The notes under the pieces are model-generated. The model did no database searches. It was not told the origin of the DNA and saw nothing but the letters and a program-made list of their open reading frames with translations. From contig NZ_FTLX01000006.1 of assembly GCF_900156125.1 (NCBI RefSeq), forward strand, positions 1-64,000: 64,000 bases of DNA, in the 5' to 3' direction. The number at the start of each line of letters is the position of its first letter. The stretch's first letter is position 1. This stretch comes from Domibacillus enclensis (GTDB lineage: Bacteria > Bacillota > Bacilli > Bacillales > Domibacillaceae). This document shows, in pieces, positions 50,581 to 59,152 of this stretch. Position numbers and translations under genes: made by a program.

Positions 50581-51060
50581 GTGAATATCTCGATTATAAC
50601 AGTCGGAAAGATGAAAGAAAAGTACTTAAAGCAAGGCATCGACGAGTACGTGAAAAGGTTGTCCGTATATGCCAAACTGGACATTATCGAAGTGCCGGAT
50701 GAAAAAGCGCCGGAAGTGTTGAGCGAAGCCGAAATGAGTCAAGTAAAGGAAAAAGAAGGAGAGCGCATCCTGGCTAAAATCCATCCGGATGCCCACGTGA
50801 TCGCCCTCGCCATTAACGGCAAAATGAAATCATCCGAGCAGCTCGCCGCCGATCTTGACAAGCTCGCCACATACGGCAAAAGTAAAATCGCCTTTGTGAT
50901 CGGCGGCTCACTCGGGCTGAGTGACACCGTTTTAAATCGGGCAAATGAAAAGCTGTCGTTTTCACCGATGACGTTTCCGCACCAGCTGATGAGATTGATC
51001 CTAGTGGAGCAAGTGTATCGGAGTTTTCGGATTAACCGGGGGGAGCCGTATCATAAGTAA
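50581..51060 (+). CDS. rlmH: 23S rRNA (pseudouridine-1915-N3)-methyltransferase RlmH
   Basis: Protein of 159 aa, same length as B. subtilis YydA. SPOUT-class knot: [19 protein letters not shown] at the start, [10 protein letters not shown] near residue 105 and the C-terminal [11 protein letters not shown]. It methylates pseudouridine 1915 in helix 69 on assembled ribosomes. The GTG at 50581 aligns with the family start; an upstream ATG would add 19 residues reading through the DnaA-box region. Confidence 0.96.
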   Translation: MNISIITVGKMKEKYLKQGIDEYVKRLSVYAKLDIIEVPDEKAPEVLSEAEMSQVKEKEGERILAKIHPDAHVIALAINGKMKSSEQLAADLDKLATYGKSKIAFVIGGSLGLSDTVLNRANEKLSFSPMTFPHQLMRLILVEQVYRSFRINRGEPYHK

Positions 51061-51082
51061 AAGAAAGTTTCTTTGTGTAATT

Positions 51083-51114
51083 AAAGCCGGCTGCGATCAG
51101 CAGTCGGCCTTTTA
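51083..51114 (+). terminator. rlmH terminator
   Basis: AAGCCGGCTG pairs with CAGTCGGCCTT (one G-U or bulge), followed by TTTATTT. Confidence 0.8.
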
Positions 51115-51196
51115 TTTATTTCCCATTGCAATAATCATACCACCGATTTATCGAGCAGAGGAATTCTATTATTTTGTTCTTTCCACAAACAGATTT

Positions 51197-52237
51197 TTAA
51201 ACAAAATCTTCTAGAACAACCTTGCCTATCGTCCTATTGCTTTCGAGTAGCTTGTGGGCCTGACGAACATTCTCTGCTGAAATGGGTCCAAGCACTTCGG
51301 CGAGCGTTGTCTTCAGTTTTTGATGGTCCACTGCATCAGCGATATGATTAAGCAACAGATGCTGTTCAATCATATCATCTGTTTCATAAAGCGAGCGTGT
51401 AAACATAAACTCCCACACGAAGGTGACGCTTTTTTGCTTGAGCAGTTTGAGGTCAAGCGGAGACTCCGGATCATCAATTGCGCATACAACCCCTTGGGGA
51501 GAAACGGCTTCACTGATGCCGGTCCAGTGCTTCTCCAAAGCATTCAGACAGAAAATGTACGGAACATTTTGAAATCCAATTGCCTGAAGCTGTGGAAGGA
51601 GCGGGTCATGGTGATTAATGGTATAGTCGGCGCCCATTGATTTAACCCAACTGACCGTTTCCGATCGGGAAGCAGTCCCGATTACAGTAAGCCCAGCCTG
51701 TTTTGCAAGCTGAGTGGCAATGGACCCTACACCCCCGGCTGCCCCAATGATCAGCAGGGCCTTTCCTTCGTTGGCACCTGGATCTTGGGAAATAGACATT
51801 CGGGTAAATAACGCTTCCCAAGCTGTGATAGAGGTTAGGGGAAGGGCTGCCGCTTCCGCGAAATTCAAGGAAGCGGGCTTGCGCCCAACGATTCGTTCGT
51901 CGACCAGGTGGTATTCACTGTTTCCTCCTTGTCGTGCAATACTGCCAGCATAAAAAACTTCATCCCCCGGACGAAACAATGAGCATTCAGGCCCCGCATC
52001 TTCAATAATTCCTGCTACATCCCAACCTAGAATTTTAGGAACTTCCTCAACTCTTTCCTTAGGAGCTCGTACCTTTGTATCAACAGGATTGACCGATATG
52101 GCCACAACTCTGACTAAAATGTCACGACCCGTTGCTTTTGGTTTTTCTACAACTACGTTCACCAGGCTTTGGGGATTGTCAATTGGAAGGTAACGAGTTA
52201 ATCCTACCGCCTTCATTGTATTCATGAGGAACGACAT
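51197..52237 (-). CDS. Zinc-type alcohol dehydrogenase-like / quinone oxidoreductase
   Basis: Protein of 346 aa, MDR superfamily without the structural zinc lobe. Visible: GroES-like N-terminal part with RDILVRVVAISVNPVDTKVR, NAD(P)-binding GAAGGVGSIATQLAK near residue 167, and the terminal VVLEDF. The substrate is probably a quinone or enone. Three ATG codons (52237, 52225, 52216) compete as start; the family usually starts at MKAVG, the third. It is last in a same-strand set with an SDR and a DJ-1-like protein, suggesting electrophile or redox stress. Confidence 0.85.
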   Translation of the reverse strand: MSFLMNTMKAVGLTRYLPIDNPQSLVNVVVEKPKATGRDILVRVVAISVNPVDTKVRAPKERVEEVPKILGWDVAGIIEDAGPECSLFRPGDEVFYAGSIARQGGNSEYHLVDERIVGRKPASLNFAEAAALPLTSITAWEALFTRMSISQDPGANEGKALLIIGAAGGVGSIATQLAKQAGLTVIGTASRSETVSWVKSMGADYTINHHDPLLPQLQAIGFQNVPYIFCLNALEKHWTGISEAVSPQGVVCAIDDPESPLDLKLLKQKSVTFVWEFMFTRSLYETDDMIEQHLLLNHIADAVDHQKLKTTLAEVLGPISAENVRQAHKLLESNRTIGKVVLEDFV

Positions 52238-52288
52238 CCTTTCCTTTCTATTTTAAATCAATTAATCAGCCGAATTGATATCAGGGGA

Positions 52289-53005
52289 TTAGATTAAATG
52301 AGCTCCACCATCGATAAGTACCGATGTACCAGTTGTAAAACCATTTTTCGCTAAATAAACATAGGTTTCCGCTATATCTTCAGGCTGGGCAACACGCCCA
52401 ACAGGTAATTGCTGGGCAATGCCATTATACATATCTTGTCGTTGATCTTTTGGTATTCCGCCGTAAAGAGGAGTATCAACGATACCAGGTGATACCACAT
52501 TTACTCTGATAGGTGCCAGATCTACTGAAAGGCCTCGTACTAATCCATCGATTGCTGAATTGATGGAAGCGAGTGTCGTTGCACCTTGAGGAGGGCGTTT
52601 CCCGTATACACCGGAAGTTAATGTAATGGAGCTTTCATTATTCAAGTATGGAAGAGCGGCATGGACCGAAATATACTGGCCCCAGAACTTGCTATCAAAA
52701 GCTTCTCTTACGGCCGCAACAGGTAGTTCGCTAAAGTGACCCATTGCGCCTTCACCTGCAGTAACGATTAGATGGTCGAAATTTCCAACCTGCTTAAAAA
52801 AGTCAGAAACTTTTTCCTCATGACGAAAGTCGATTTCATAACCTTCTACGTTACCACCAAGCATTGCTTTTGCGTCAGATAATTTTGAAGCAGAACGGCT
52901 GGCAATAATGATTTGAGCGGATTCATCGAGAAACGCCTTGGCAGCAGCTAAACCAATACCAGATGTGCCTCCTAAAATAACCACTTTTTTTCCTTTGAGT
53001 AACAT
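52289..53005 (-). CDS. Short-chain dehydrogenase/reductase
   Basis: Protein of 238 aa. Rossmann motif GGTSGIGLAAAKAF near residue 12 and NAG-like TAGEG near 83. The usual YxxxK is replaced by a segment near TTLASINSAIDGL, so the Tyr of the catalytic motif is not obvious, and activity may be unusual. C-terminal GTSVLIDGGAHLI is typical of SDRs. The gene lies 51 bp before the zinc-type dehydrogenase and 47 bp after the DJ-1-like gene. Confidence 0.85.
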   Translation of the reverse strand: MLLKGKKVVILGGTSGIGLAAAKAFLDESAQIIIASRSASKLSDAKAMLGGNVEGYEIDFRHEEKVSDFFKQVGNFDHLIVTAGEGAMGHFSELPVAAVREAFDSKFWGQYISVHAALPYLNNESSITLTSGVYGKRPPQGATTLASINSAIDGLVRGLSVDLAPIRVNVVSPGIVDTPLYGGIPKDQRQDMYNGIAQQLPVGRVAQPEDIAETYVYLAKNGFTTGTSVLIDGGAHLI

Positions 53006-53052
53006 ATTTATATCCTCCTTATTTTTACATTTAAGTGTTTACATCATTACGT

Positions 53053-53565
53053 TTATTTAACCAAAAGTTTTAGTGATTCACGATTAAATGCGGGAATATC
53101 TTTTGGTTCTCGACTTGTTACAATATTTTTGCTGATGACAACTTCTTCATCTTTATAGTTTGCACCAGCATTTTTCAAATCGTTGCGAATGGATTTATAA
53201 CCAGTGATGTCGACACCTTTTAAAAGATCTGTATCGATTAACACTTGTGGTCCATGACAAATGGAAAAAATAGGCTTCTCATCTTGAATAAATGCTTTTG
53301 CAAATTCACCAAAACGATCATCTTCACGTAATAAGTCAGGAGAGAATCCACCAGGAATGAGCAAAGCATCAAAGTCTGCAGGATTGACTTCATTAATGGC
53401 CTTATCAATTTTTACAGATGTGCCTTTTTTACCGGTTACTTCGTTGCCTGACTGTTTGTCAATCGTGATCACTTCATGACCAGCTTCTTTAAAGGCTTGT
53501 GCTGGTTCGGTGTACTCATCATCTTCAAATAAGTTTGTTAGAAGTGTAGCGATTTTTTTGCCCAT
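53053..53565 (-). CDS. DJ-1/PfpI family protein (general stress protein 18 type)
   Basis: Protein of 170 aa. KIATLLTNLFEDDEYTEP at the N-terminus and the nucleophile elbow SICHGPQ with Cys near residue 102; an acidic residue in FEDDEYTEP near position 16 is the usual partner. The best match by eye is YfkM-like proteins, which act on methylglyoxal or glycated products or serve in stress. First gene of the three-gene minus-strand set; AAGGAGG precedes the start. Confidence 0.9.
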   Translation of the reverse strand: MGKKIATLLTNLFEDDEYTEPAQAFKEAGHEVITIDKQSGNEVTGKKGTSVKIDKAINEVNPADFDALLIPGGFSPDLLREDDRFGEFAKAFIQDEKPIFSICHGPQVLIDTDLLKGVDITGYKSIRNDLKNAGANYKDEEVVISKNIVTSREPKDIPAFNRESLKLLVK

Positions 53566-53715
53566 GCGTACTAACCTCCTTAAAATGATAAATCAGAAGT
53601 ACAAATATGTATTTTTGTTCCATGATCTGATCTCCTGTGTATTAAATACACTACTGCAGCATGTTCTATTTCTCACGTAATATGCTCAACAAATATAAAT
53701 ATAGGGGGAAATCAT

Positions 53716-53934
53716 GTGAAGATGATACTGCCATTGATCCGTGTGCTAAGTGAAAAAAGGGTATTAACTGAAGAAAGATTTACAGTTCCTTTTGAAAAAA
53801 TTTATTTGGCGGAGTTTAATGAAGAAGAAGAAGCTGCTGTTATAGTAATACAACATATGGAGTGGATTATTGGTAGCAAACAAACGGTAAAAGAAAAGCC
53901 GCAGACATTTTGGAGGAAAGCCAGGCGGATGTGA
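53716..53934 (+). CDS. Small hypothetical protein
   Basis: A possible 72-aa protein with a GTG start after AGGGG at usual spacing. The sequence (ILPLIRVLSEKRVLTEERF at the start, an acidic middle and a basic tail) matches no family I recognise; a loose likeness to YolD-type proteins (VPFEKIYLAEF) is not enough for a call. It is divergent from the DJ-1 set and lies in an AT-rich stretch. It may not be expressed. Confidence 0.35.
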   Translation: MKMILPLIRVLSEKRVLTEERFTVPFEKIYLAEFNEEEEAAVIVIQHMEWIIGSKQTVKEKPQTFWRKARRM

Positions 53935-54063
53935 TGAAATCATGGTCATTTCCCAAGTTTTCGACACAATGCTCGCTTGTATTATTGTATAATTATGACA
54001 AGATTTATACAAAGCGATAGGTTGTAAACAAAAGGAGCTTGGGACAAAAAGTTCTGGATAGAA

Positions 54064-54097
54064 GAAAAAGCCGAATGAGCACATTCGGCTTTCTTTT
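54064..54097. terminator. Terminator at the end of the ger operon
   Basis: AAAAAGCCGAATG/CATTCGGCTTTCTTTT stem around AGCA, with T runs in both directions. It can serve gerC (minus) and any plus transcript from 53716. Confidence 0.85.
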
Positions 54098-54158
54098 GAA
54101 CTCTTCATGATGGTAACAGCCTCTTTTGTTTACGTTATGAGTTATTCGATAGGAAAAA

Positions 54159-55262
54159 TTAAAGGTTTTGCCTTTTTGAATTTGCATCCGTCAAAGGGTC
54201 GATATTAATATCGTATTTTATTTTAATGTCCATCTTCTCATACATTTCACTCCATTTTTTTTCTTCCATTGGTTTTGAGAATGGTCTTTTTGTTTGTATG
54301 CCAAGCTGTAATGGATCCACTTTCAATTCTTGCATCTTTTTAAGTAGCTCATGTGTTTGTTTTTCAAGATGGGTTTCAATATCTTTTTTCATATTTTCTA
54401 ACTCCTTTGGATCAAATAATTGCTTCTCTCCCCGGTATTCCTCAATCCTAGTGTCTATATTCACGGTATAGGTCATTGTAGAATAGCTGCTATCGATATC
54501 TACTTTTATTTTAGATCTGACATGACCCAGTACAACTTCAAATTCTTGAATCGGTAAAACTGCTAAGTAGTGATCGTTGTTTATCAGCTGGAAGATACGA
54601 TCATCTATAGATGAAATCGTTTTAACTAGCTTTTCATCTTTAAACAAGGCTGTACCTTCATAGTTGACCCCATCCTCTTCTAATTTGAATACAGGCAAGA
54701 AAGGATCTGAATAAGGAGTATAGAGCAAATTTTTAAATTCATGAAGATTAACGACAGTTAATTCTCCTTGGTTTTGTACCTCATAATGCTTCAGCATTCG
54801 GTAAAACGAGTAATCAAAGTTTTCATCTTTGTCCAATTGACTTTCCATGTATTTTTCAAAATTTCCTTTTACGATAACTAAATAGATTCTCGAAGAAATA
54901 TCCGGATCAGTCAATAATACATTTATAATGGACATAATCCCGTCTTTTCCAAGCTCATCACTAATTACCAGCATCCGCATTTGTCCGGATTTCATTTCCT
55001 GGTAGAAGTTTAAGTTGTACTTCTGTACTCCCTCCTTTAATAAGCTGACTTCTTGCGACATAACAACCTTATTTTCTTTACTTAGAGGAGGCATAATTGT
55101 ACTGACTTTTAATTCCCCTTTATCCCCCTTACTAATTGACAAAAAGGTAATGGGAGAAATTTCTTCAATAAGGTTATTTTCGGTAAAAGGGGCACAGCCA
55201 GATAACGAAAAAGTCATAAAAAGGAGTATCAATCTTTTACATCTCTTTTTATGTAGACGCAT
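54159..55262 (-). CDS. gerC: Spore germination protein GerC (Ger(x)C lipoprotein)
   Basis: Protein of 367 aa with a lipoprotein signal (LILLFMTFSLSGC, Cys near residue 23). It has the Ger(x)C layout: N-terminal domain with LVIVKGNF near residue 125, and a C-terminal domain with IKVDIDSSY and the helix ENMKKDIETHLEKQTHELLKKM near 290-312 (named in parts). It is the outer, lipid-anchored subunit of a germinant receptor. It follows gerB by 5 bp. Confidence 0.92.
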   Translation of the reverse strand: MRLHKKRCKRLILLFMTFSLSGCAPFTENNLIEEISPITFLSISKGDKGELKVSTIMPPLSKENKVVMSQEVSLLKEGVQKYNLNFYQEMKSGQMRMLVISDELGKDGIMSIINVLLTDPDISSRIYLVIVKGNFEKYMESQLDKDENFDYSFYRMLKHYEVQNQGELTVVNLHEFKNLLYTPYSDPFLPVFKLEEDGVNYEGTALFKDEKLVKTISSIDDRIFQLINNDHYLAVLPIQEFEVVLGHVRSKIKVDIDSSYSTMTYTVNIDTRIEEYRGEKQLFDPKELENMKKDIETHLEKQTHELLKKMQELKVDPLQLGIQTKRPFSKPMEEKKWSEMYEKMDIKIKYDINIDPLTDANSKRQNL

Positions 55263-55267
55263 GTTTT

Positions 55268-56380
55268 TTAACCACCTCTTTTTCTCATTACTAACACAAC
55301 AACAAGTGGCACAAGAAAATAGCCTATGCTTCCAGCTATAATTTGAAGATTAAGTAAAAAGGTCTGCTTCTCCCAAGACTTCCAAAATAATTCATTCACA
55401 AGAACCATTCCGATAAAAATAAGGAATGCGCTGAATAACAAACCTTTTCCACTGGACGGCTTGCTCATTTTACCAAAAGCTATTTTAGATGCTCCATAAA
55501 ACAATAGTAGAAATAGAGAAACTGCAAAAACTAGGTTAAATAATTCAAAGGAAAGCATGATCATATCAGTTCGTTCAATCACTGGGTTTTGAAAATAACG
55601 GGCCATATTAACAATTGGATATTGACTTTTACTTAAAAAATCGGAACCGAAATAAAGCAGGGATGCTATAAATAGGAATACATACTCTACAACGGTGAGA
55701 GCGTTACCGTAAGACAAATAGCGAAAGGTTTTATTGTTTGTTTTAAGCCATGGTCCCAAAAATACCAGAAATTCCGGACCAGAATAGGAAGACAAAATTA
55801 AAAAAAAGGCTTTCCAATTTTCTACTTTCCACTCCATTGGAATAAGTGGATACAAATCACTGAGGTGAGCTATTGGAGGAAAGAAGAAAAAAATGAAAAA
55901 TGTGATTATCCAAAATGTACAGAAAAAAGAAATCAACACAAAACGAATGGTATGTTCAACGCCCTTACCTGCGACATAAAAACAGAACAATAAAATAAAA
56001 AAGACAAGAAAATTTGTATCTGTTGCTGGAAGCATAAATGTTTGAATAATTTCGCTGTATCCTAACGTTATGACGGAAAGTTTAAGTAGAATAAAGAACA
56101 ACCCGATGAAAGAGAGAAATCGCACCAATTTTTTTCCAAACAATTGGACAAATCCATTATAGCCATTACTAGATAAACGGGTTAAAAGCCACTTCGATAA
56201 AAGAAGAAGGTTTAGGTGGGATAATATCCCGACAGCTATAAGCACCCAAATCATATATGGATTGATCAAGATATTTGGCATAATCAGAAAAAAGTATAGC
56301 ATTTGGAGGCGATTTACTAACAACATGGCATAGAACCCATTATAGGTTTCATTCTTTTTAAATAATTGGTGGGTTTCCAT
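55268..56380 (-). CDS. gerB: Spore germination protein GerB (GerAB/endospore permease family)
   Basis: Protein of 370 aa with about ten membrane helices, of the amino acid permease-like GerAB family. It is the germinant-binding membrane subunit. TTG and ATG are adjacent; the ATG at 56380 follows AGGAG at 8 bp and was preferred. The region is notably AT-rich. It lies 4 bp after the gerA stop. Confidence 0.92.
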   Translation of the reverse strand: METHQLFKKNETYNGFYAMLLVNRLQMLYFFLIMPNILINPYMIWVLIAVGILSHLNLLLLSKWLLTRLSSNGYNGFVQLFGKKLVRFLSFIGLFFILLKLSVITLGYSEIIQTFMLPATDTNFLVFFILLFCFYVAGKGVEHTIRFVLISFFCTFWIITFFIFFFFPPIAHLSDLYPLIPMEWKVENWKAFFLILSSYSGPEFLVFLGPWLKTNNKTFRYLSYGNALTVVEYVFLFIASLLYFGSDFLSKSQYPIVNMARYFQNPVIERTDMIMLSFELFNLVFAVSLFLLLFYGASKIAFGKMSKPSSGKGLLFSAFLIFIGMVLVNELFWKSWEKQTFLLNLQIIAGSIGYFLVPLVVVLVMRKRGG

Positions 56381-56384
56381 CAAG

Positions 56385-57841
56385 TCATCTCCTAGTTTTA
56401 TATCTCTTCAGTTTTAGGGGTTTAAGATGCTCTGGACGCTCCAACATTTTAACTAATGGCCCTCGAATGAATAAATCATTCCAATCCTTTCTAAAGAAAG
56501 GGGAAACTGGTGAAAAATAGGGTTGCTTGATTGAAGACAAGCTATTAAGATGGGCTAAAATAGCAATGCTTCCTAGTGCAATCCCAATTAACCCAAGGAA
56601 AGAAGAAAAAATAAGAAACATCAATTGAATTAATGAATTTGCTTTTGTCATAAGGTAGTTGGGAATAAGAAAGGAAGCGATCGTCGAGATCCCAACAATG
56701 ACAATTAATACGTTGCTAGCGAATCCAGCCTCAACAGCCGCTTGACCAATCACAATACCACCAATAACCCCAAGTGTTTGACCTGTTTTTGTAGGCATTC
56801 TTAAACTTGCTTCTTTTATGATTTCAATAAAAATTAACATGATAAATGCTTCCCAAAAAGGAGTGAAAGGAAGCTTGCTCCTTGAGTCGACCAAGATCAG
56901 AAGTGTTTGTATAGGAATCATTTGATAGTGATGAGTTGTCAATGCCACATAGAAAGGAATCAATGTCACTGACAGAATAAAACAGATATATCGGATGATG
57001 CGCAAAAAACTGGCAACTACCCATCGATTAATATAGTCCTCGGGTGATTGGAACAAATGGAAAAAAGTAATGGGTGCAACAAGCGCAAATGGTGTATTGT
57101 CTACCAGAAGGGTGATCTTTCCTAATCCCAGAGAATAAGCAACTACATCAGGCCGGTCAGTTTGCTGAAACTGAGGAAAAATACTGTTTTGATGTTCCTC
57201 CAGGAATGCCGCAACTTGAGAGGAGTCAAAGAAGAGATCAAAATTAATTTCAGAAATTCTCTCTTTGACTGTTGAAACAAAATCTGGATTAGTCAGCCCA
57301 TCTATGTACATTAATACAACTTTTGTCTCACTCATAGAACCGACAGAAAACTTCTCTGCTTTCAGTTCATGTATGGGGAGTCGTCTTCGAATCAGCGTAA
57401 TATTGTGTTCTACTTGTTCACTAAAGCTGTCTTTTGCTCCGAACAGGATGGTTTCTGTTTCGGAAGTTTCAATGGCACAGCTAACCAAAGGTTTTGCGAA
57501 GAATCAAATAACAAAACGGACCCTGAAAACAATTGTTTTTTTGCCTCTATAAAAATAGAAATGGGAATAATGGAGGAATTCATAATGCACTCTTGAATAG
57601 ACGGTTTGGAACAATGAGTTAAAGGTTTTACAATACTTTCATTTAATTTTTCTTGGTCAATGAGAGTTCGTATATAAACAAGATGAATTTTTCGAATATC
57701 GGAAATGTCAATTTCCACAAATTGTGCATCATCCATTTGAACGAGGCTTTTTTTCAGAGCTTCTATCGATAATTCTGATTCAGCTATTGATTGAGCAACA
57801 AGCTTACTTTCACTTTGTTTTTTTTTCCAAAACATGTACAT
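56385..57841 (-). pseudogene. gerA: gerA germination receptor subunit, frameshifted
   Basis: The N-terminal 140 residues (57841 down to about 57495, MFWKKKQSESKLVAQS to LLFDSS) and the remaining 345 (TETILFGAKDSFSEQV, LIRRRLP, SRSKLPFTPFWEAFIM) together make a complete GerA protein of about 485 aa with its cluster of membrane helices. The two parts are in different frames. The break lies at the run of four T (plus strand) at 57492-57495. One extra base there gives the continuous reading DSSQKPLVSCAIETSE, typical for this family. Either a real loss-of-function mutation or a sequencing error in a short homopolymer. Confidence 0.85.
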
Positions 57842-58026
57842 CCCACCCCTCTTATTGAGAAAAAACTTTTCTGGTCGTACTTAAAAACTTCATATTCATA
57901 CACATTATTAGCAATTTAATTTTAAAATATACAAAACACGTAGAGGTGCATAACGACCCAAGAGGAACAAAGGCAATCCATAATAGATAGACCTTCTTCA
58001 TCTTAAAGATTGTTATACTAAAGAGA

Positions 58027-58188
58027 TGGAACGTGTGCTGAAGGCAAGCGGCGTAAAAGATGTGAATACGGAAAAAGCGGAAAGGGCATTTTAGCAGGTG
58101 GTTGAAGACACGATGATTGAAGGATTTAAGCTGCTTCCGGAAGAGCTGTTGAAGAGAGAGTGGGTGCTCCCTCATCCAGCTATCTAAA
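58027..58188 (+). pseudogene. Fragment of an unidentified gene with an internal stop
   Basis: A plus-strand reading gives ERVLKASGVKDVNTEKAERAF, a TAG stop at 58093, then QVVEDTMIEGFKLLPEELLKR and WVLPHPAI before a TAA at 58186. The protein-like composition on both sides of the stop suggests the decayed end of a real gene. I do not recognise the family. The rest of 57842-58202 shows nothing else. Confidence 0.4.
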
Positions 58189-58202
58189 ATGGACAAGGGA
58201 AA

Positions 58203-58256
58203 AAACCGCATTTAGCCCTGCTACGGTGAGCCGTACCAGGGCTAAATGCGGTTTTA
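58203..58256. terminator. Long 19-bp hairpin, bidirectional terminator-like
   Basis: AAAACCGCATTTAGCCCTG pairs perfectly with its complement at 58238-58256, and an inner TACGG/CCGTA closes on TGAG. The stem is unusually long for a simple terminator, and the AAAA/TTTT edges allow termination both ways. Confidence 0.7.
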
Positions 58257-58272
58257 TAAATTAAAATAGCAC

Positions 58273-58327
58273 AAAAAAGAGACATTCCAGAGTCGATAAT
58301 GATCGACGCGAGACGGTCTCTTTTTTT
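58273..58327 (-). terminator. Terminator of the siderophore transporter operon
   Basis: AAAAAAGAGAC pairs with GTCTCTTTTTTT, with an inner GTCGAT/ATCGAC. It lies 3 bp after the stop of the ATPase gene on the minus strand. Confidence 0.85.
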
Positions 58328-58330
58328 ATA

Positions 58331-59152
58331 TTACTGAACAGAATACATTCTCAGCTGGTTATGATGCCGTCCGATCGGTACGACAGAAGGAGAACCCGAA
58401 ACAGGATCTTCGACTACTGTACAATGAAGGCCGAAAATATCTTCAATCAATGTGCTAGTAATAACATCTGACGGCTTGCCTTCTTCGACCAGGCGTCCTT
58501 TATGGAGAGCAAAGATATGATCGGCATACCGGGCGGATAAGTTAATATCATGAAGCACCATGACAATGGTTGTGCCGTGCTTACGGTTCAGATCTGTTAA
58601 AAGATCCAGAATTTCAACTTGATACGTAATATCTAAGTACGTTGTCGGTTCGTCGAGAAACAGGATGTCTGTTTGCTGCGACAGCGCCATGGCAATCCAG
58701 ACGCGCTGCCTTTGACCGCCTGAAAGTTCATCAATGTGCTGATCCGCAAACTCCGTGATGTTCATCATGTCCATCGCTTCCGTCACCGCTTCGTAATCCT
58801 TTTTCGTCCAGCCTTTTAAAAACGACTGATGCGGAAACCTTCCTCTTCCGACTAAGTCGGCAACGGTTATTCCCTCAGGAACGATTGGGGACTGCGGCAA
58901 AAGCCCTAAGACGCGGGCTAACTGTTTTGGCGGCATTTTATGAATAGGCTGTCCGTCCAATGTTACTTGCCCGGAGGTCGGTTTGATCAGCCGCGCCATG
59001 GTTTTCAGGAGGGTTGATTTTCCACAGCCGTTGGCGCCGATAATAATGCTTATTTTATTACTTGGAATCGACAGGCTGACATTATGCAGAATGGTTTTTT
59101 GATCGTACCCAGCGGTGATTCCTTCAGATTGAAAAGTATGTGTCGGTTTCAT
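58331..59152 (-). CDS. Iron-siderophore ABC transporter ATP-binding protein
   Basis: Protein of 273 aa, FhuC/FecE class. Walker A GANGCGKSTLLK near residue 39, Q-loop LLPQSP near 88, signature LSGGQRQRVWIAMAL near 142, Walker B ILFLDEPTTYLD near 165, and H-loop VLHDINLS near 198. It powers uptake of ferric siderophore. It starts one base inside the end of the preceding permease gene (TAATG). Confidence 0.94.
   Translation of the reverse strand: MKPTHTFQSEGITAGYDQKTILHNVSLSIPSNKISIIIGANGCGKSTLLKTMARLIKPTSGQVTLDGQPIHKMPPKQLARVLGLLPQSPIVPEGITVADLVGRGRFPHQSFLKGWTKKDYEAVTEAMDMMNITEFADQHIDELSGGQRQRVWIAMALSQQTDILFLDEPTTYLDITYQVEILDLLTDLNRKHGTTIVMVLHDINLSARYADHIFALHKGRLVEEGKPSDVITSTLIEDIFGLHCTVVEDPVSGSPSVVPIGRHHNQLRMYSVQ

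Noticed and set aside
53580-53623. Short leader peptide starting near 53623 on the minus strand before the DJ-1-like gene
   Set aside because: The frame runs through the ribosome-binding site of the next gene, is short, and nothing supports translation.
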